Positions 6,363 to 17,990 of a stretch of 39,060 nt of DNA are shown here, one piece after another; position 1 is the first letter of the stretch; each line of letters opens with the position of its first letter. The stretch lies in NCBI GenBank assembly GCA_020056635.1, contig JAGVHI010000019.1, positions 1-39,060 of the forward strand. Direction: 5' to 3'. A model generated the notes under the pieces. That model was not told where the DNA came from. It saw only the letters and a program-made list of their open reading frames with translations, and did no database searches. A program made the position numbers and the translations under genes. Source of the stretch: an archaeon. GTDB lineage: Archaea > Micrarchaeota > Micrarchaeia > Anstonellales > Anstonellaceae.

Positions 6363-8003
6363 TTGCGCAGGGTGGAGCATTTGGATTCCGAATCCCTTCC
6401 AGAGTATATTCCAACCGCCGTTGCCCAGCCTAGCGCAGAGAGGGTATATGCTGCCAAGCTTGCTGCAAAAAAAATAATGGCGAGAAAAGGGAGATGTTCG
6501 CTTGAGCAAATAAAGAGGGAAGCAAGCCAGGAATTCAGCGTAAAGGGGGTAATTAGGAATTCCGAAATACTCGCGCAAATACCGGCAAGAAAAAGGAGCG
6601 CAAAAATACTCTCGCTTCTTCTGATGAGGCCGATGAGAACCATATCTGGCATTTCCCCGGTTGCAATCATGAGCAGGCCCCTTGAGCTCTGCCCGCATGG
6701 GGTGTGCGTCTACTGCCCGAAAGGGAAGAATGCATCGCGCAGCTACACAGGGCACGAGCCTGCGGCAATGAGGGCTATACAGCATGATTATGACCCGTAC
6801 GGGCAGGTAAGCGGAAGATTGGGGCACTACCATGCGCTTGGGCACGTTACGGACAAGTGCCAGCTCATTGCGATGGGCGGGACGTTCCTTGCGCAGGATA
6901 GGGAGTATCAGGAATGGTTTGTAAAAAGGGCGTTTGACGCGTTCAATGGGAAAGAATCGAAGGGGTTGGAAGATGCGAAAAGAAAGAATGAAAAAGCAAA
7001 GAACCGCGTAATCGGCATCACATTCGAAACCAAGCCGGATTGGGCAAAGGAGAAGCATGTGGATGGGATGCTAAGGCTGGGGGGCACGAGCGTAGAGTTG
7101 GGCGTTCAACAGCTTTCAGACAAAATTTATAGGAAAGTGAACAGGGGGCACACGCTTGCGGATGTGGTGGAAGCTACGAGGATTTGCAAGGATGCCGGGC
7201 TCAAGGTAACATACCACATGATGCCCGGGCTGTTCAATTCCCCTCAAGGCGATGTGGAAAATTTCAGGAGATTGTTTTCGGACCCGGGTTTTCGACCTGA
7301 CATGCTCAAAATATACCCGTGCTTAGTGATGAGGGAAACCCCTTTGTACAAAATGTGGAAAGATGGGAAATTCCAGCCGTATGATACGGATATGGCTGCG
7401 AATGTGATTGCGGATGCCACTAAATACATTCCGAAATACGTGAGAGTGATGAGGATGCAGCGGGACATACCGACGCACCTGATTTCCGCAGGGGTGATGA
7501 ATAGCAATTTGACGCAGGTGGTTGAGAAGAAATTGCGAGGGAGGGGCGAGAGGTGCAATTGCATCAGGTGTCGGGAAGCGGGATTGGCAATGATAAAAGA
7601 GGCGAGGGTTGCAAAGGATGCGGAATTGCTGCGGATGGATTATGAAGCGAGCGGAGGAACTGAGATTTTCCTTTCATACGAGGATGAGAAAGAGAATTTG
7701 CTGATAGGGTTTTGCAGGCTGCGGATTCCGAGTGGAAAGGCGCACAGGAATGAGATTACAGATAAGACAGCGATTGTGCGGGAATTGCATGTGTATGGGG
7801 AGGAAGTGGGTGTGGGAAACGAGAAGGCGAAAGCATTGCAGCATAAGGGGTATGGAAGCAAGCTGCTCATTGAAGCCGAGAGGATTGCAAAAGGGGAGTT
7901 CGGGAAGAAAAAGATGGTCGTGATTTCAGGCGTGGGAGCGAGAGAATACTATTACAAGCGAGGCTACAGGCCAGACGGGCCGTATGTGAGTAAGGGTCTG
8001 TAG
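6363..8003 (+). CDS. elp3: Elp3-type tRNA uridine(34) carboxymethyl synthase / radical SAM-GNAT enzyme
   Basis: 546 residues from TTG 6363 (adjoining the previous stop); GTG 6372 is an alternative. The N-terminal domain is followed by the radical SAM cluster motif CPHGVCVYCPKG (residues about 114-125), which binds 4Fe-4S. Core family motifs follow: AIQHDYDPYGQ, ITFETKPDW, SVELGVQQL, VTYHMMPGL. A cysteine group, RCNCIRCREAG, matches the zinc/linker region. The C-terminus is a GNAT acetyltransferase domain with the acetyl-CoA loop QHKGYGSKLL and the YYYKRGYRPDGPYVSK end. Elp3 makes cm5U-type modifications at the wobble uridine of tRNAs from acetyl-CoA and SAM; archaea carry Elp3 without the other Elongator subunits. 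Length and domain order are complete. It converges on the rps7 end of the RNA polymerase operon. Confidence 0.97.
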   Translation: MRRVEHLDSESLPEYIPTAVAQPSAERVYAAKLAAKKIMARKGRCSLEQIKREASQEFSVKGVIRNSEILAQIPARKRSAKILSLLLMRPMRTISGISPVAIMSRPLELCPHGVCVYCPKGKNASRSYTGHEPAAMRAIQHDYDPYGQVSGRLGHYHALGHVTDKCQLIAMGGTFLAQDREYQEWFVKRAFDAFNGKESKGLEDAKRKNEKAKNRVIGITFETKPDWAKEKHVDGMLRLGGTSVELGVQQLSDKIYRKVNRGHTLADVVEATRICKDAGLKVTYHMMPGLFNSPQGDVENFRRLFSDPGFRPDMLKIYPCLVMRETPLYKMWKDGKFQPYDTDMAANVIADATKYIPKYVRVMRMQRDIPTHLISAGVMNSNLTQVVEKKLRGRGERCNCIRCREAGLAMIKEARVAKDAELLRMDYEASGGTEIFLSYEDEKENLLIGFCRLRIPSGKAHRNEITDKTAIVRELHVYGEEVGVGNEKAKALQHKGYGSKLLIEAERIAKGEFGKKKMVVISGVGAREYYYKRGYRPDGPYVSKGL

Positions 8004-8039
8004 GAAAAGAAGAATAAAATGAAAAGAAGGATGCAAAAT

Positions 8040-8066
8040 TTACCTTGCGCTCTTCGCCATGCGCTC
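8040..8066 (-). repeat. Degenerate duplicate of the rps7 3' end
   Basis: Read on the minus strand this segment encodes ERMAKSAR and a TAA stop, identical to the last eight residues and stop of S7 at 8119-8145. The first 15 bases (GAGCGCATGGCGAAG) are identical; the SA codons differ (AGC GCA versus TCT GCC). A CATACGC string lies upstream of both copies at different spacing. An in-frame TAG occurs ten codons upstream of the repeat, so it is not expressed as a gene. It looks like a decayed partial duplication within the 115-bp S7-Elp3 spacer. Confidence 0.7.
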
Positions 8067-8118
8067 TCCTCGCGTATGGCTCTCGCTCTTGAACTAATTC
8101 TCGCAGAATAGCTGTGGC

Positions 8119-8730
8119 TTACCTGGCAGACTTCGCCATGCGCTCGGTCTCATCCCTTTTCTTTATGGCGTATGAGCTTGCCACGTCGTTTTTGGCTGCA
8201 AGCTCAATTTCGTCTGCCAGCGCATCCGAGAGCGTCTTTTTCTTATCAAAGGAGCCCATAATGGCTGCAAGCGTGATGTTGCGCAATGCCATGTCAAGCC
8301 GCCGCTGCGCCGATACGTCCACTGCAACCTGGTAGGAGACGCCGCCGAAGGATACGCGGGTGAAGTCCTCGCGCGGGGCTGCATTCTGTATCGCATCAAT
8401 CAGGACCTGAATCGGGTTCTTCTTCGTCTTGTCCGCTATTTTCGCAAATGCCTTCTCGACTATCCTGAGCGCCTTGGATTTCTTTCCCTGAAGGGAGCCG
8501 TTGGTCCGAATCACTTTGCCGGATGTCTTCTCGCCGGTCCCGCCGCGCATTAGCTTGTTCACCAGCCTCTCCACAACATTCACGTGCCGCTTTGCGAACT
8601 GCTGCTTTGTGTGCCTCCCGTGCGAATGGGGCAGGACTACGGGGTTTAGGCTCACGTACCTGGCAAGGCCTGGGTCATGGACAGACACGCCCTCGTAATC
8701 GTACTTGTTGAACAGCTTTTCCATGAACAT
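8119..8730 (-). CDS. rps7: Small ribosomal subunit protein uS7
   Basis: 203 residues, the archaeal uS7 length. It nucleates the 3' major (head) domain of 16S rRNA and contacts the E-site tRNA. Recognisable segments: LNPVVLPHSHGRHTKQQF, HVNVVERLVNKLM, PIQVLIDAIQNAAPRED, SFGGVSYQVAVDVSAQRR, and the conserved C-terminal ERMAKSAR. Start ATG 8730 shares one base with the S12 stop (TAATG), so translation is coupled; ATG 8724 (MEKLF) is an alternative. It is the last recognised gene of the operon. The usual following genes, EF-1alpha and S10, are not here; a degenerate S7 tail repeat and convergent elp3 follow instead. Confidence 0.98.
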   Translation of the reverse strand: MFMEKLFNKYDYEGVSVHDPGLARYVSLNPVVLPHSHGRHTKQQFAKRHVNVVERLVNKLMRGGTGEKTSGKVIRTNGSLQGKKSKALRIVEKAFAKIADKTKKNPIQVLIDAIQNAAPREDFTRVSFGGVSYQVAVDVSAQRRLDMALRNITLAAIMGSFDKKKTLSDALADEIELAAKNDVASSYAIKKRDETERMAKSAR

Positions 8731-9158
8731 TACCTCTTGGGCTTCTCCTTGCGCTTCTGCACCAGCATCTGCAAATCAACGCCATTGACCTTAATCACCT
8801 TGTAGCGAACTCCTGGAATCGAGCCCATCTGCCCGCGCTGGCTGCCGCCCAGCCCGTCCACAGTGACCTCGTCATGCTCGTCTATGTAGTTTATTGCGCC
8901 CGAGCGGGGGGCAAACGCGGTGATGGTTTTCCCGTTCTTGATGAGCTGAACCTTCACGCACTTGATCAGGCCAGAGTGGGGCTGCTTCTGCTCGAGCGAT
9001 TTTTTCTCAAGCACGATTCCCTTTGCCATCATCGAGCCCTCCAGCGGGTCGAACTTCTCCTTGAGCTTGAGCTTCTTTCGCTTCCAGGGCTTTTTGAGCC
9101 AGCGCTGGCTCTTCCTGCGCTTCTGCAAATCCCTTCCAGCAAATTCTCCGTATCCCAT
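8730..9158 (-). CDS. rps12: Small ribosomal subunit protein uS12
   Basis: 142 residues, normal archaeal length. uS12 lies at the decoding centre and controls fidelity. The sequence has the archaeal basic N-terminus ([20 protein letters not shown]), the [18 protein letters not shown] segment, the decoding loop area ([12 protein letters not shown]), and the [20 protein letters not shown] strand. It lies 20 bp after nusA and overlaps rps7 by one base. Its rRNA partner region, the 530 loop, carries the intron described at 31439-31471. Confidence 0.98.
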   Translation of the reverse strand: MGYGEFAGRDLQKRRKSQRWLKKPWKRKKLKLKEKFDPLEGSMMAKGIVLEKKSLEQKQPHSGLIKCVKVQLIKNGKTITAFAPRSGAINYIDEHDEVTVDGLGGSQRGQMGSIPGVRYKVIKVNGVDLQMLVQKRKEKPKR

Positions 9159-9178
9159 ATATGCACCAATTATCTATG

Positions 9179-9601
9179 CTAAGACTTCAAACTCAAATCA
9201 CAGTTGAACTTGCGCAAAAGCAGGGCGCGCACGACCTTTATGCGGTCGCCTCCCCGGCCAATGGCCGAGCCCCTGTCCTTTCCGTCAACCGTAACGTAGG
9301 CTGTCTTGGTATTCATTTTCTCGTGAATGTTTATATTCCTTATCGGGACCTGCCCGAACAGGTTCTTTATGAACTGCGAAATGTCTTCGGATTCCTCGAA
9401 CACGAGCACCTGACGCCCAAAAGCCTGGCGCACGCGCGTGATGTTCGCCCCCTTCTTCCCAATCGCTTTTCCCAAATCCCCTTCCCCTACTGTGAATGCA
9501 ACAGTGCCCTCGCCGATGTGTATGTCCGCGACCTGCGCCCCAGTGATGGACTCAAAAAGCGCAATCGCCTTCAAATCGTCGTTGGTAAGCTCAATTGTCA
9601 T
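9179..9601 (-). CDS. nusA: Archaeal NusA-like protein (two KH domains)
   Basis: 140 residues, the usual length of archaeal NusA, which has only the two KH RNA-binding domains and lacks the bacterial S1 and N-terminal RNA polymerase-binding parts. KH GxxG loops are visible in GKAIGKKGANITRVRQAFG and in the second domain's GSAIGRGGDRIKVVRAL. In archaea this gene is nearly always between rpl30e and rps12, as here. It is thought to act in transcription elongation or RNA maturation through RNA binding; the mechanism is not established. Start ATG 9601. Confidence 0.95.
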   Translation of the reverse strand: MTIELTNDDLKAIALFESITGAQVADIHIGEGTVAFTVGEGDLGKAIGKKGANITRVRQAFGRQVLVFEESEDISQFIKNLFGQVPIRNINIHEKMNTKTAYVTVDGKDRGSAIGRGGDRIKVVRALLLRKFNCDLSLKS

Positions 9602-9615
9602 TCATTCACATCATT

Positions 9616-9702
9616 TCAACCCTTTTGCTCGCTCCAGATGGGCACGCTCGCAAAAGCGTTGACGGAAAACATCTTGTTCTCAGTCGCATAGTAGCATCTC
9701 AT
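9616..9702 (-). CDS. Putative 28-residue small protein between rpl30e and nusA
   Basis: Too short for the ORF track. The ATG at 9702 overlaps the L30e stop as ATGA and the frame runs to TGA at 9616, giving MRCYYATENKMFSVNAF plus 11 more residues ending EQKG. The remaining space to nusA is 14 nt, so this ORF fills an otherwise unexplained gap in a tightly packed operon. The coupled start and exact fit favour a real gene, but I know no family, and it could be a short non-functional ORF that only keeps ribosomes moving to nusA. Confidence 0.45.
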   Translation of the reverse strand: MRCYYATENKMFSVNAFASVPIWSEQKG

Positions 9703-10022
9703 TTCTTTGCGAATTCAAGGATGTTTGAGTTGCCCGAGTCAAGCACAGCAAGCGAAGAGACCACAAACGGCTTTCCACACACCGAGCCAAGTTCGCGCGA
9801 ATCCCCCTCGAACTTTATTATCGGCGTTCCGGAGAGCTTTGAGTAGTGCTCCAGGTCCGAAACAAGCGATGGTGGGCAGTTGCTTGAAACAAGCACGACC
9901 TTTGCCTTGCCAAGCAGTATGCGGGAGCGCACCGAGCGCTCGCCCATCTCGACCTTCCCTGTGTCCACACACATGCGGATTGCCTTTGATAGCGTTGCAT
10001 CGTCTGCCTTTTTCCTTGCCAT
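9699..10022 (-). CDS. rpl30e: Large ribosomal subunit protein eL30
   Basis: 107 residues from ATG 10022 (MARKKADDATLSKAIRM); the ORF-track start at 10037 adds five unlikely residues. L7Ae/L30e-fold landmarks: the KIxxA-type segment RILLGKAKVVLVSSNCPPSL and TPIIKFEGDSRELGSVCGKPF. eL30 is an RNA-binding protein of the large subunit and, in archaea, is typically encoded between rpoA2 and nusA as here. The stop overlaps the start of the 28-codon ORF. Confidence 0.95.
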   Translation of the reverse strand: MARKKADDATLSKAIRMCVDTGKVEMGERSVRSRILLGKAKVVLVSSNCPPSLVSDLEHYSKLSGTPIIKFEGDSRELGSVCGKPFVVSSLAVLDSGNSNILEFAKK

Positions 10023-10043
10023 GTAAATCACATCCAATAAACT

Positions 10044-13573
<3,530 letters not shown>

Positions 13574-13582
13574 AACTATACC

Positions 13583-15439
13583 TCATGCCTTGTCGCGGAG
13601 CAGCAGCCTCGGGAATATGTGCAGCGACTTTATCTCATCTAGGAGCAGCTTGAACGCATAGCTCATCTCGACATAGTGCAGGCTAGTGGAGTCGCAAAGC
13701 GCGCAATAATCCCGGTTCTTCACATGGTCATGGATTGCGATTGAGCCGCACTTGTCGCACACAAGCTCGTAGGTCTTGTCCGACTCCTCAAGCAGCCTCT
13801 CTTTTAGCAGCATGGATGCGCCATAGCCGATCAGGCAGTCACGCTCCATCTCCCCGAACCGCAGGCCGCCTTCCCTTGCGCGCCCCTCGGTAGGCTGGTG
13901 CGTGAGAAGCTGGACCGGGCCCCTTGAGCGCACGTGCATCTTGTTTGAAACAAGGTGGTGCAGCTTCTGGTAGTATATCACGCCAATGTAGATTTTTGCT
14001 TTCATGGGCTCGCCGGTCGTCGCATCGTAGAGCACTTCCTCCCCAAACTCGTCAAGCCCGTTCTCCTTCATCGTTTTCTTGAACTCGTCCTCCTTGTCCC
14101 CATTGAACGCGGTCGCATCCGCGAACTTCCCGGTGTAGCATGCTGCCTTGCCCCCAAGCATCTCAAGCAGGTGGCCCATAGTCATGCGCGAGGGGATTGC
14201 GTGTGGGTTGATTATCAAATCAGGCACTATGCCGTCTTTTGTGAATGGCATGTCCTCCTGCGGAAGCAGCAGCCCGATAACGCCTTTTTGCCCGTGGCGC
14301 GAGGCGAACTTGTCTCCCTGCTCTGGAATCTTAATCGAGCGTATCCTGCACTTCACTAGCTTGTTGCCGGAGAGCGATTCTGCAAGAAGCACCGAATCCA
14401 CTGTCCCCCCCTCGCCCCCTTTCACAGCCAAAGAGTTCTCGCGCTTGCGCTCCTCGGTCACGCCGAATACCGAAAGCTCCTCAAGGAAACGTGGCGGGGA
14501 GGTCTTGCCAACAAGCACATCCTTTGAGTCGACATTGGATTCCGGAATGATGATTCCATCTTCTCCGAGATGCCTGTATGCCTTTTCCTCCCTGTAGCCG
14601 TGCGTAGTCGCAGGCGGGATTTCGAACTTGTCGCGCTGCCCGCCGGGGTACCTGCGCTCCTCGGTCTCATGGGTTTTGTAGAAAACGCTTCGCCCAAGCC
14701 CGCGGTCGACGGCGTTCCTGTTCATCACAAGGGCATCCGCCATGTTGTAGCCGCGTGCCGTGGTGATTGCGACCACGAAGTTCTGCCCTGCAGCATGCTC
14801 TGCGAATTTGAGAATCGAATAAGGCCTTGTCTGCACAAGCGGCTGCTGCGGGTATACCATGATGTGCGAGCGCGAATCGGTGCGCATGTTGAAGTTCATG
14901 GCATACGTCCCAAGCGACTGCTTGGACATGGCGCACGCCATCGTGATCCTCGGGGATGAGTTGTACTCCGGGTACGGGAGCACTGAAACGGACACGCCCA
15001 CGATTGAAACCGGATCGATCTCAAGGTGCGTGTGCTCAGATGTGAGGTCAGTGTCCCGAAGCGCGATCAGCGAGTCCTCCTCCTCTTCCGCATCCAAGTA
15101 TTCTACAACGCCTAGCTTGATCAGCTTTTCCCAGCTCATTTCCCCGTTTTTGAGCTGCTCGAGAAGCGAGGGGATGAGCTTGCTCTGTCCGTTCTCAACC
15201 ACTATGTATGGCCGCCGCGCCCGGCCTGAATCGGTGTTTACGTAAAGCTCGTCGGTTTTGTAGTTGTAATGGAAGTTTGACTGGTGCGAAATCACGCCAG
15301 ACCTGCGCTTCTCGCGAAGCTCGGCAAGCGTCGCCTCCCCGTTGTCCGCAAACCCGATCAGCCTTCCATTTAGGAACACACTGCACTTCTGGCCCGCTGG
15401 CTTGAGCATTTTTCTCCTTTTTTTGGATTTCATGGCCAT
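13583..15439 (-). CDS. rpoB1: DNA-directed RNA polymerase subunit B' (C-terminal half of B)
   Basis: 618 residues. It contains the B-subunit wall and hybrid-binding regions: YNMADALVMNRNAVDRGLGR, the lysine-bearing KCRIRSIKIPEQGDKFASRHGQKG and PDLIINPHAIPSRMTMGHLLE. It ends with the zinc-binding region CDKCGSIAIHDH...DYCALC and MSYAFKLLLDEIKSL, which interlocks with A'. The split into B'' and B' is as in methanogens, haloarchaea and several DPANN groups, unlike the fused B of crenarchaea and Thermococcales. It lies 11 bp after rpoB2. Confidence 0.98.
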   Translation of the reverse strand: MAMKSKKRRKMLKPAGQKCSVFLNGRLIGFADNGEATLAELREKRRSGVISHQSNFHYNYKTDELYVNTDSGRARRPYIVVENGQSKLIPSLLEQLKNGEMSWEKLIKLGVVEYLDAEEEEDSLIALRDTDLTSEHTHLEIDPVSIVGVSVSVLPYPEYNSSPRITMACAMSKQSLGTYAMNFNMRTDSRSHIMVYPQQPLVQTRPYSILKFAEHAAGQNFVVAITTARGYNMADALVMNRNAVDRGLGRSVFYKTHETEERRYPGGQRDKFEIPPATTHGYREEKAYRHLGEDGIIIPESNVDSKDVLVGKTSPPRFLEELSVFGVTEERKRENSLAVKGGEGGTVDSVLLAESLSGNKLVKCRIRSIKIPEQGDKFASRHGQKGVIGLLLPQEDMPFTKDGIVPDLIINPHAIPSRMTMGHLLEMLGGKAACYTGKFADATAFNGDKEDEFKKTMKENGLDEFGEEVLYDATTGEPMKAKIYIGVIYYQKLHHLVSNKMHVRSRGPVQLLTHQPTEGRAREGGLRFGEMERDCLIGYGASMLLKERLLEESDKTYELVCDKCGSIAIHDHVKNRDYCALCDSTSLHYVEMSYAFKLLLDEIKSLHIFPRLLLRDKA

Positions 15440-15450
15440 ACGCTACACCG

Positions 15451-16926
15451 CTAGAGGCTCATCTTCACATTGAGCTTGTTCACCAATAAGGCCTCGATGT
15501 TCTCTTCCGAGTCCCCGGTCGAAATTTCGCAGAGAAGCGACATGTTCTTCACAAGCGCGCAGCTTGGCCCTTCGGGCGACTCGTTCGGGCAGAGCTTGCC
15601 CCAGTGCGTCCCGTGCAGGTCCCGCGCCTTGAAGTGCGGGTGATTGCGCGAAAGGGGTGAAATCACCCTTCTAAGATGCGAAACCGTGGAGAGGTAGCTT
15701 GTCCTGTCAAGCAACTGCGATACGCCTGTCTGGCCCGCAATCCAGTTGCCCGTGGCCATGGAATAGCGAATCCTGTCCGACATTGCATCAGGCCGAACGA
15801 GAGTTTGCACCACAAGCCTCCTGCCCCTCGCATCAGCCCTTCCTGCCTGGTATGCGACATCCTTTACAAGGAACTGGAATGCGTACCTGAAAAGCTCCTC
15901 CATCAAATCCCCGGAGAGCTTGATGCGCTTGTTAGCGTAATGGTCCTTGTCATCCTGCGGGAGGTCCTTGTATGCGACCGCGATTCCCCGCTCCGCCATC
16001 TTGCAGAGGTAGTAGGCTTTCTTCAGCCTGTCGTTGTCACCAGTCCCGATGTGGGGGAGAAGGTAGGTGTCAATCAGGATTTCAGCGCGCTTCTTGCGGT
16101 ATTCCTCGGCCTGCCCTGGCGCAGCCTTTTTCCCGATGTACTCCATCGCGTCTTTGAGGTTGGTCGTTTCGTCCTCTTCCAAATTGAGCAAAATGTCGGA
16201 ATGCACCTTTGAATCCTGAACGAATGCCGCAAGAATCTCCTCCTTGTGCTGCAGCCCGAGCGCGCGCAGCGTTGCAACAAGGGGCAAATCCTTTGGCGCT
16301 GCAGGGAACACCACGCGCAGCAGGCCCTCGTTTGTGCGCTCGACCGCGCACCGTGCCCTAAACCCGAACCGAGTTGAGAAAACCTTGGATGTGATTAGCG
16401 TGTTGTCCTTTTCCTTTGAGACCATTATCCTGTTTGGCGCAAGGTCCTCAATCGAAACCAGCACGCGCTCCGAGCCGTTTACAAGGAAGTAGCCGCCCGG
16501 GTCAGCAGGATCCTCGCCCGCATCGATAAACTCGTCATCGGTCATGCCGTTTAGATGGCAGAGCTTGGATTTGACCATCACGGGTATTTCACCTATGAAC
16601 ACTTCTGAGTAGGTTTTCTTTTCCACGCCGTTGAAAACAGGGATGATTTCGAGGAAAACAGGGGCGGCATAAGTGAGGTTCCTAAGGCGGCATTCGGAGG
16701 GGAAGATTGGTCGGCGCGAGCCGTCGGCCTCCACAATCATCGGCTTTTCAAGGCGCACGGCGCCGAAATGGAGCTCGAACCCTTCCACGGACGGCTGGAT
16801 TGCCCCCTGCCGTGAAATCACGTTGCGGATGCCCTCATCCACAAATTTGTTGTAGGATTCAAGGTGCTGCTTCACAAGGCTGTTTTCCTTGAAATACGCA
16901 ACCAGGAGCTCCTTTGGCATGGACAT
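15451..16926 (-). CDS. rpoB2: DNA-directed RNA polymerase subunit B'' (N-terminal half of B)
   Basis: 491 residues. It starts MSMPKELLVAYFKENSLVKQHLESYNKFVDEGI, the typical archaeal protrusion N-terminus. Lobe and fork motifs follow: NGMTDDEFIDAGEDPADPGGYFLVNGSERVLV and, near the end, FKARDLHGTHWGKLCPNESPEG, which is fork loop/region D. The GGTGA ribosome-binding site 4 nt before ATG 16926 fixes the start. B'' and B' together form the second-largest subunit. A 66-bp gap with a hairpin separates it from rpoH. Confidence 0.98.
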   Translation of the reverse strand: MSMPKELLVAYFKENSLVKQHLESYNKFVDEGIRNVISRQGAIQPSVEGFELHFGAVRLEKPMIVEADGSRRPIFPSECRLRNLTYAAPVFLEIIPVFNGVEKKTYSEVFIGEIPVMVKSKLCHLNGMTDDEFIDAGEDPADPGGYFLVNGSERVLVSIEDLAPNRIMVSKEKDNTLITSKVFSTRFGFRARCAVERTNEGLLRVVFPAAPKDLPLVATLRALGLQHKEEILAAFVQDSKVHSDILLNLEEDETTNLKDAMEYIGKKAAPGQAEEYRKKRAEILIDTYLLPHIGTGDNDRLKKAYYLCKMAERGIAVAYKDLPQDDKDHYANKRIKLSGDLMEELFRYAFQFLVKDVAYQAGRADARGRRLVVQTLVRPDAMSDRIRYSMATGNWIAGQTGVSQLLDRTSYLSTVSHLRRVISPLSRNHPHFKARDLHGTHWGKLCPNESPEGPSCALVKNMSLLCEISTGDSEENIEALLVNKLNVKMSL

Positions 16927-16948
16927 ATAGTCACCACTCGCATATTTC

Positions 16949-16972
16949 GGGACCGCGCACTATCGCGGTTCC
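16949..16972. promoter_or_regulatory. GC-rich hairpin between rpoH and rpoB2
   Basis: GGGACCGCG and CGCGGTTCC form a 9-position stem around a 6-nt loop (cactat). On the transcribed (minus) strand the stem has one A-C mismatch. It is the only sizeable intergenic structure inside the operon and lies just upstream of the rpoB2 ribosome-binding site. It could tune readthrough, processing or translation. No poly-T follows, so it is not a classical terminator. Confidence 0.4.
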
Positions 16973-16992
16973 TTCTTGTTTGCAGCGCGGGC

Positions 16993-17244
16993 TTATTTCA
17001 CCACAAGGCGGTAGTATGTGTTCTCGCTTGTGATTTCCTTCCTTGTAATCCGGACAACGTCGCCGAGCTTTGCGCCCAGTTCCTCGATTGCCGGGTCATC
17101 AGCGTGTATTTTCGGGAGCGCTCCTGGCAGCACGCCAAGCTTCGAGAGCACGTCCTCTGCCTCCTTCTGCTTGACTACTTCGTGCTTGGGGACAAGTTCG
17201 TGCTTAGAGATTAAGGTATGGGATAAGGATTTGGATTCTTTCAA
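16993..17244 (-). CDS. rpoH: DNA-directed RNA polymerase subunit H
   Basis: 83 residues from TTG 17244, chosen because GGTGG lies 4 nt upstream; the ORF-track TTG at 17274 gives 93 residues with a non-conserved extension. Archaeal RpoH (the eukaryotic RPB5 C-terminal domain) is recognisable throughout: HELVPKHEVVKQKEAEDVL, LGVLPGALPKIHADDPAI, LGAKLGDVVRITRKEIT and YYRLVVK. It anchors the lower jaw of RNA polymerase. It is the first gene of the operon, with a TATA-like box at 17291-17300. Confidence 0.95.
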   Translation of the reverse strand: MKESKSLSHTLISKHELVPKHEVVKQKEAEDVLSKLGVLPGALPKIHADDPAIEELGAKLGDVVRITRKEITSENTYYRLVVK

Positions 17245-17290
17245 AGCACCACCGCTAACTAACTGCGCGGACAAATATTTGGAGACAAAT

Positions 17291-17300
17291 GTTTAAAAAG
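17291..17300 (-). promoter_or_regulatory. TATA-like promoter of the rpoH-rps7 operon
   Basis: Minus strand CTTTTTAAAC. Counting about 26 nt downstream puts the transcription start near 17269, leaving a leader of about 25 nt that holds the GGTGG site before TTG 17244. This supports the shorter rpoH start. Confidence 0.5.
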
Positions 17301-17384
17301 GGGCATGGAAAAGCGCATTTCCTCGGAGAAGTAGCATTTAAATAGATAAATTGACACAATAATTGGCAGCTGAAGGCGGGTTGG

Positions 17385-17990
17385 ATGGGCTTGATACTAA
17401 GGTCGCTTGCTGAACACACATTCCCCTATTCCAAAATAGGGCACGTGCGCGCTTCGAGCTTTTGCAGGGCTGTTTCCAGGTATTCGAAAATCAAGGGGCG
17501 CGCCCTGTTCGATTCCTCGCTTTCTGGCGCGGCGGATAGGGAAAAGCGCGCAAGGCAGCGCAAGCGGGCCATGGTGTTCCGCATCTGCAGCAAATCCCTT
17601 TCGTATGATTTTGAGAATGCTATTGAGAGGAGGCGCGCTGCAAGGATGGCAATGAAGGAAGTGCAACCGCTTATAGAGGATGCAGTAGCGTATAAGGAAA
17701 TGATGGGCGAGGGCAGGCAGAATGTTTTGTATTCACTGTTCAGCGGCGCGCTTGGGGTATGGTTCCTCCATGATATCCTGGTTGCGGGAAACCTGCTTAC
17801 CATGATTGCAGGCGCCTTCGCCATTGTGAAGGGCTATTCTTTTGCAAAAAAAGCCGATTCGCTGATTCCGGAGGGGATGGATGGAATGGTATGGCACGCA
17901 GAAATGGTCGCGCATGAATTGGGCTTGGCGATTTGGAAAGTGAAAAATAAGGAATGTGAGATCACTAGCCAGGCTGCGCCTTTACCTTAG
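17385..17990 (+). CDS. Hypothetical membrane protein
   Basis: 201 residues. The N-terminal about 100 residues are basic and helical (DREKRARQRKRAM, AIERRRAARMAMKEV). Two adjacent hydrophobic stretches follow (NVLYSLFSGALGVWFLHDILV and NLLTMIAGAFAIVKGYSF), probably a helical hairpin in the membrane. The tail is polar. No family recognised. A TATA-like catttaaatag is about 45 nt upstream of ATG 17385. Its last 26 bp overlap the 3' end of the convergent smc gene. Confidence 0.65.
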   Translation: MGLILRSLAEHTFPYSKIGHVRASSFCRAVSRYSKIKGRALFDSSLSGAADREKRARQRKRAMVFRICSKSLSYDFENAIERRRAARMAMKEVQPLIEDAVAYKEMMGEGRQNVLYSLFSGALGVWFLHDILVAGNLLTMIAGAFAIVKGYSFAKKADSLIPEGMDGMVWHAEMVAHELGLAIWKVKNKECEITSQAAPLP

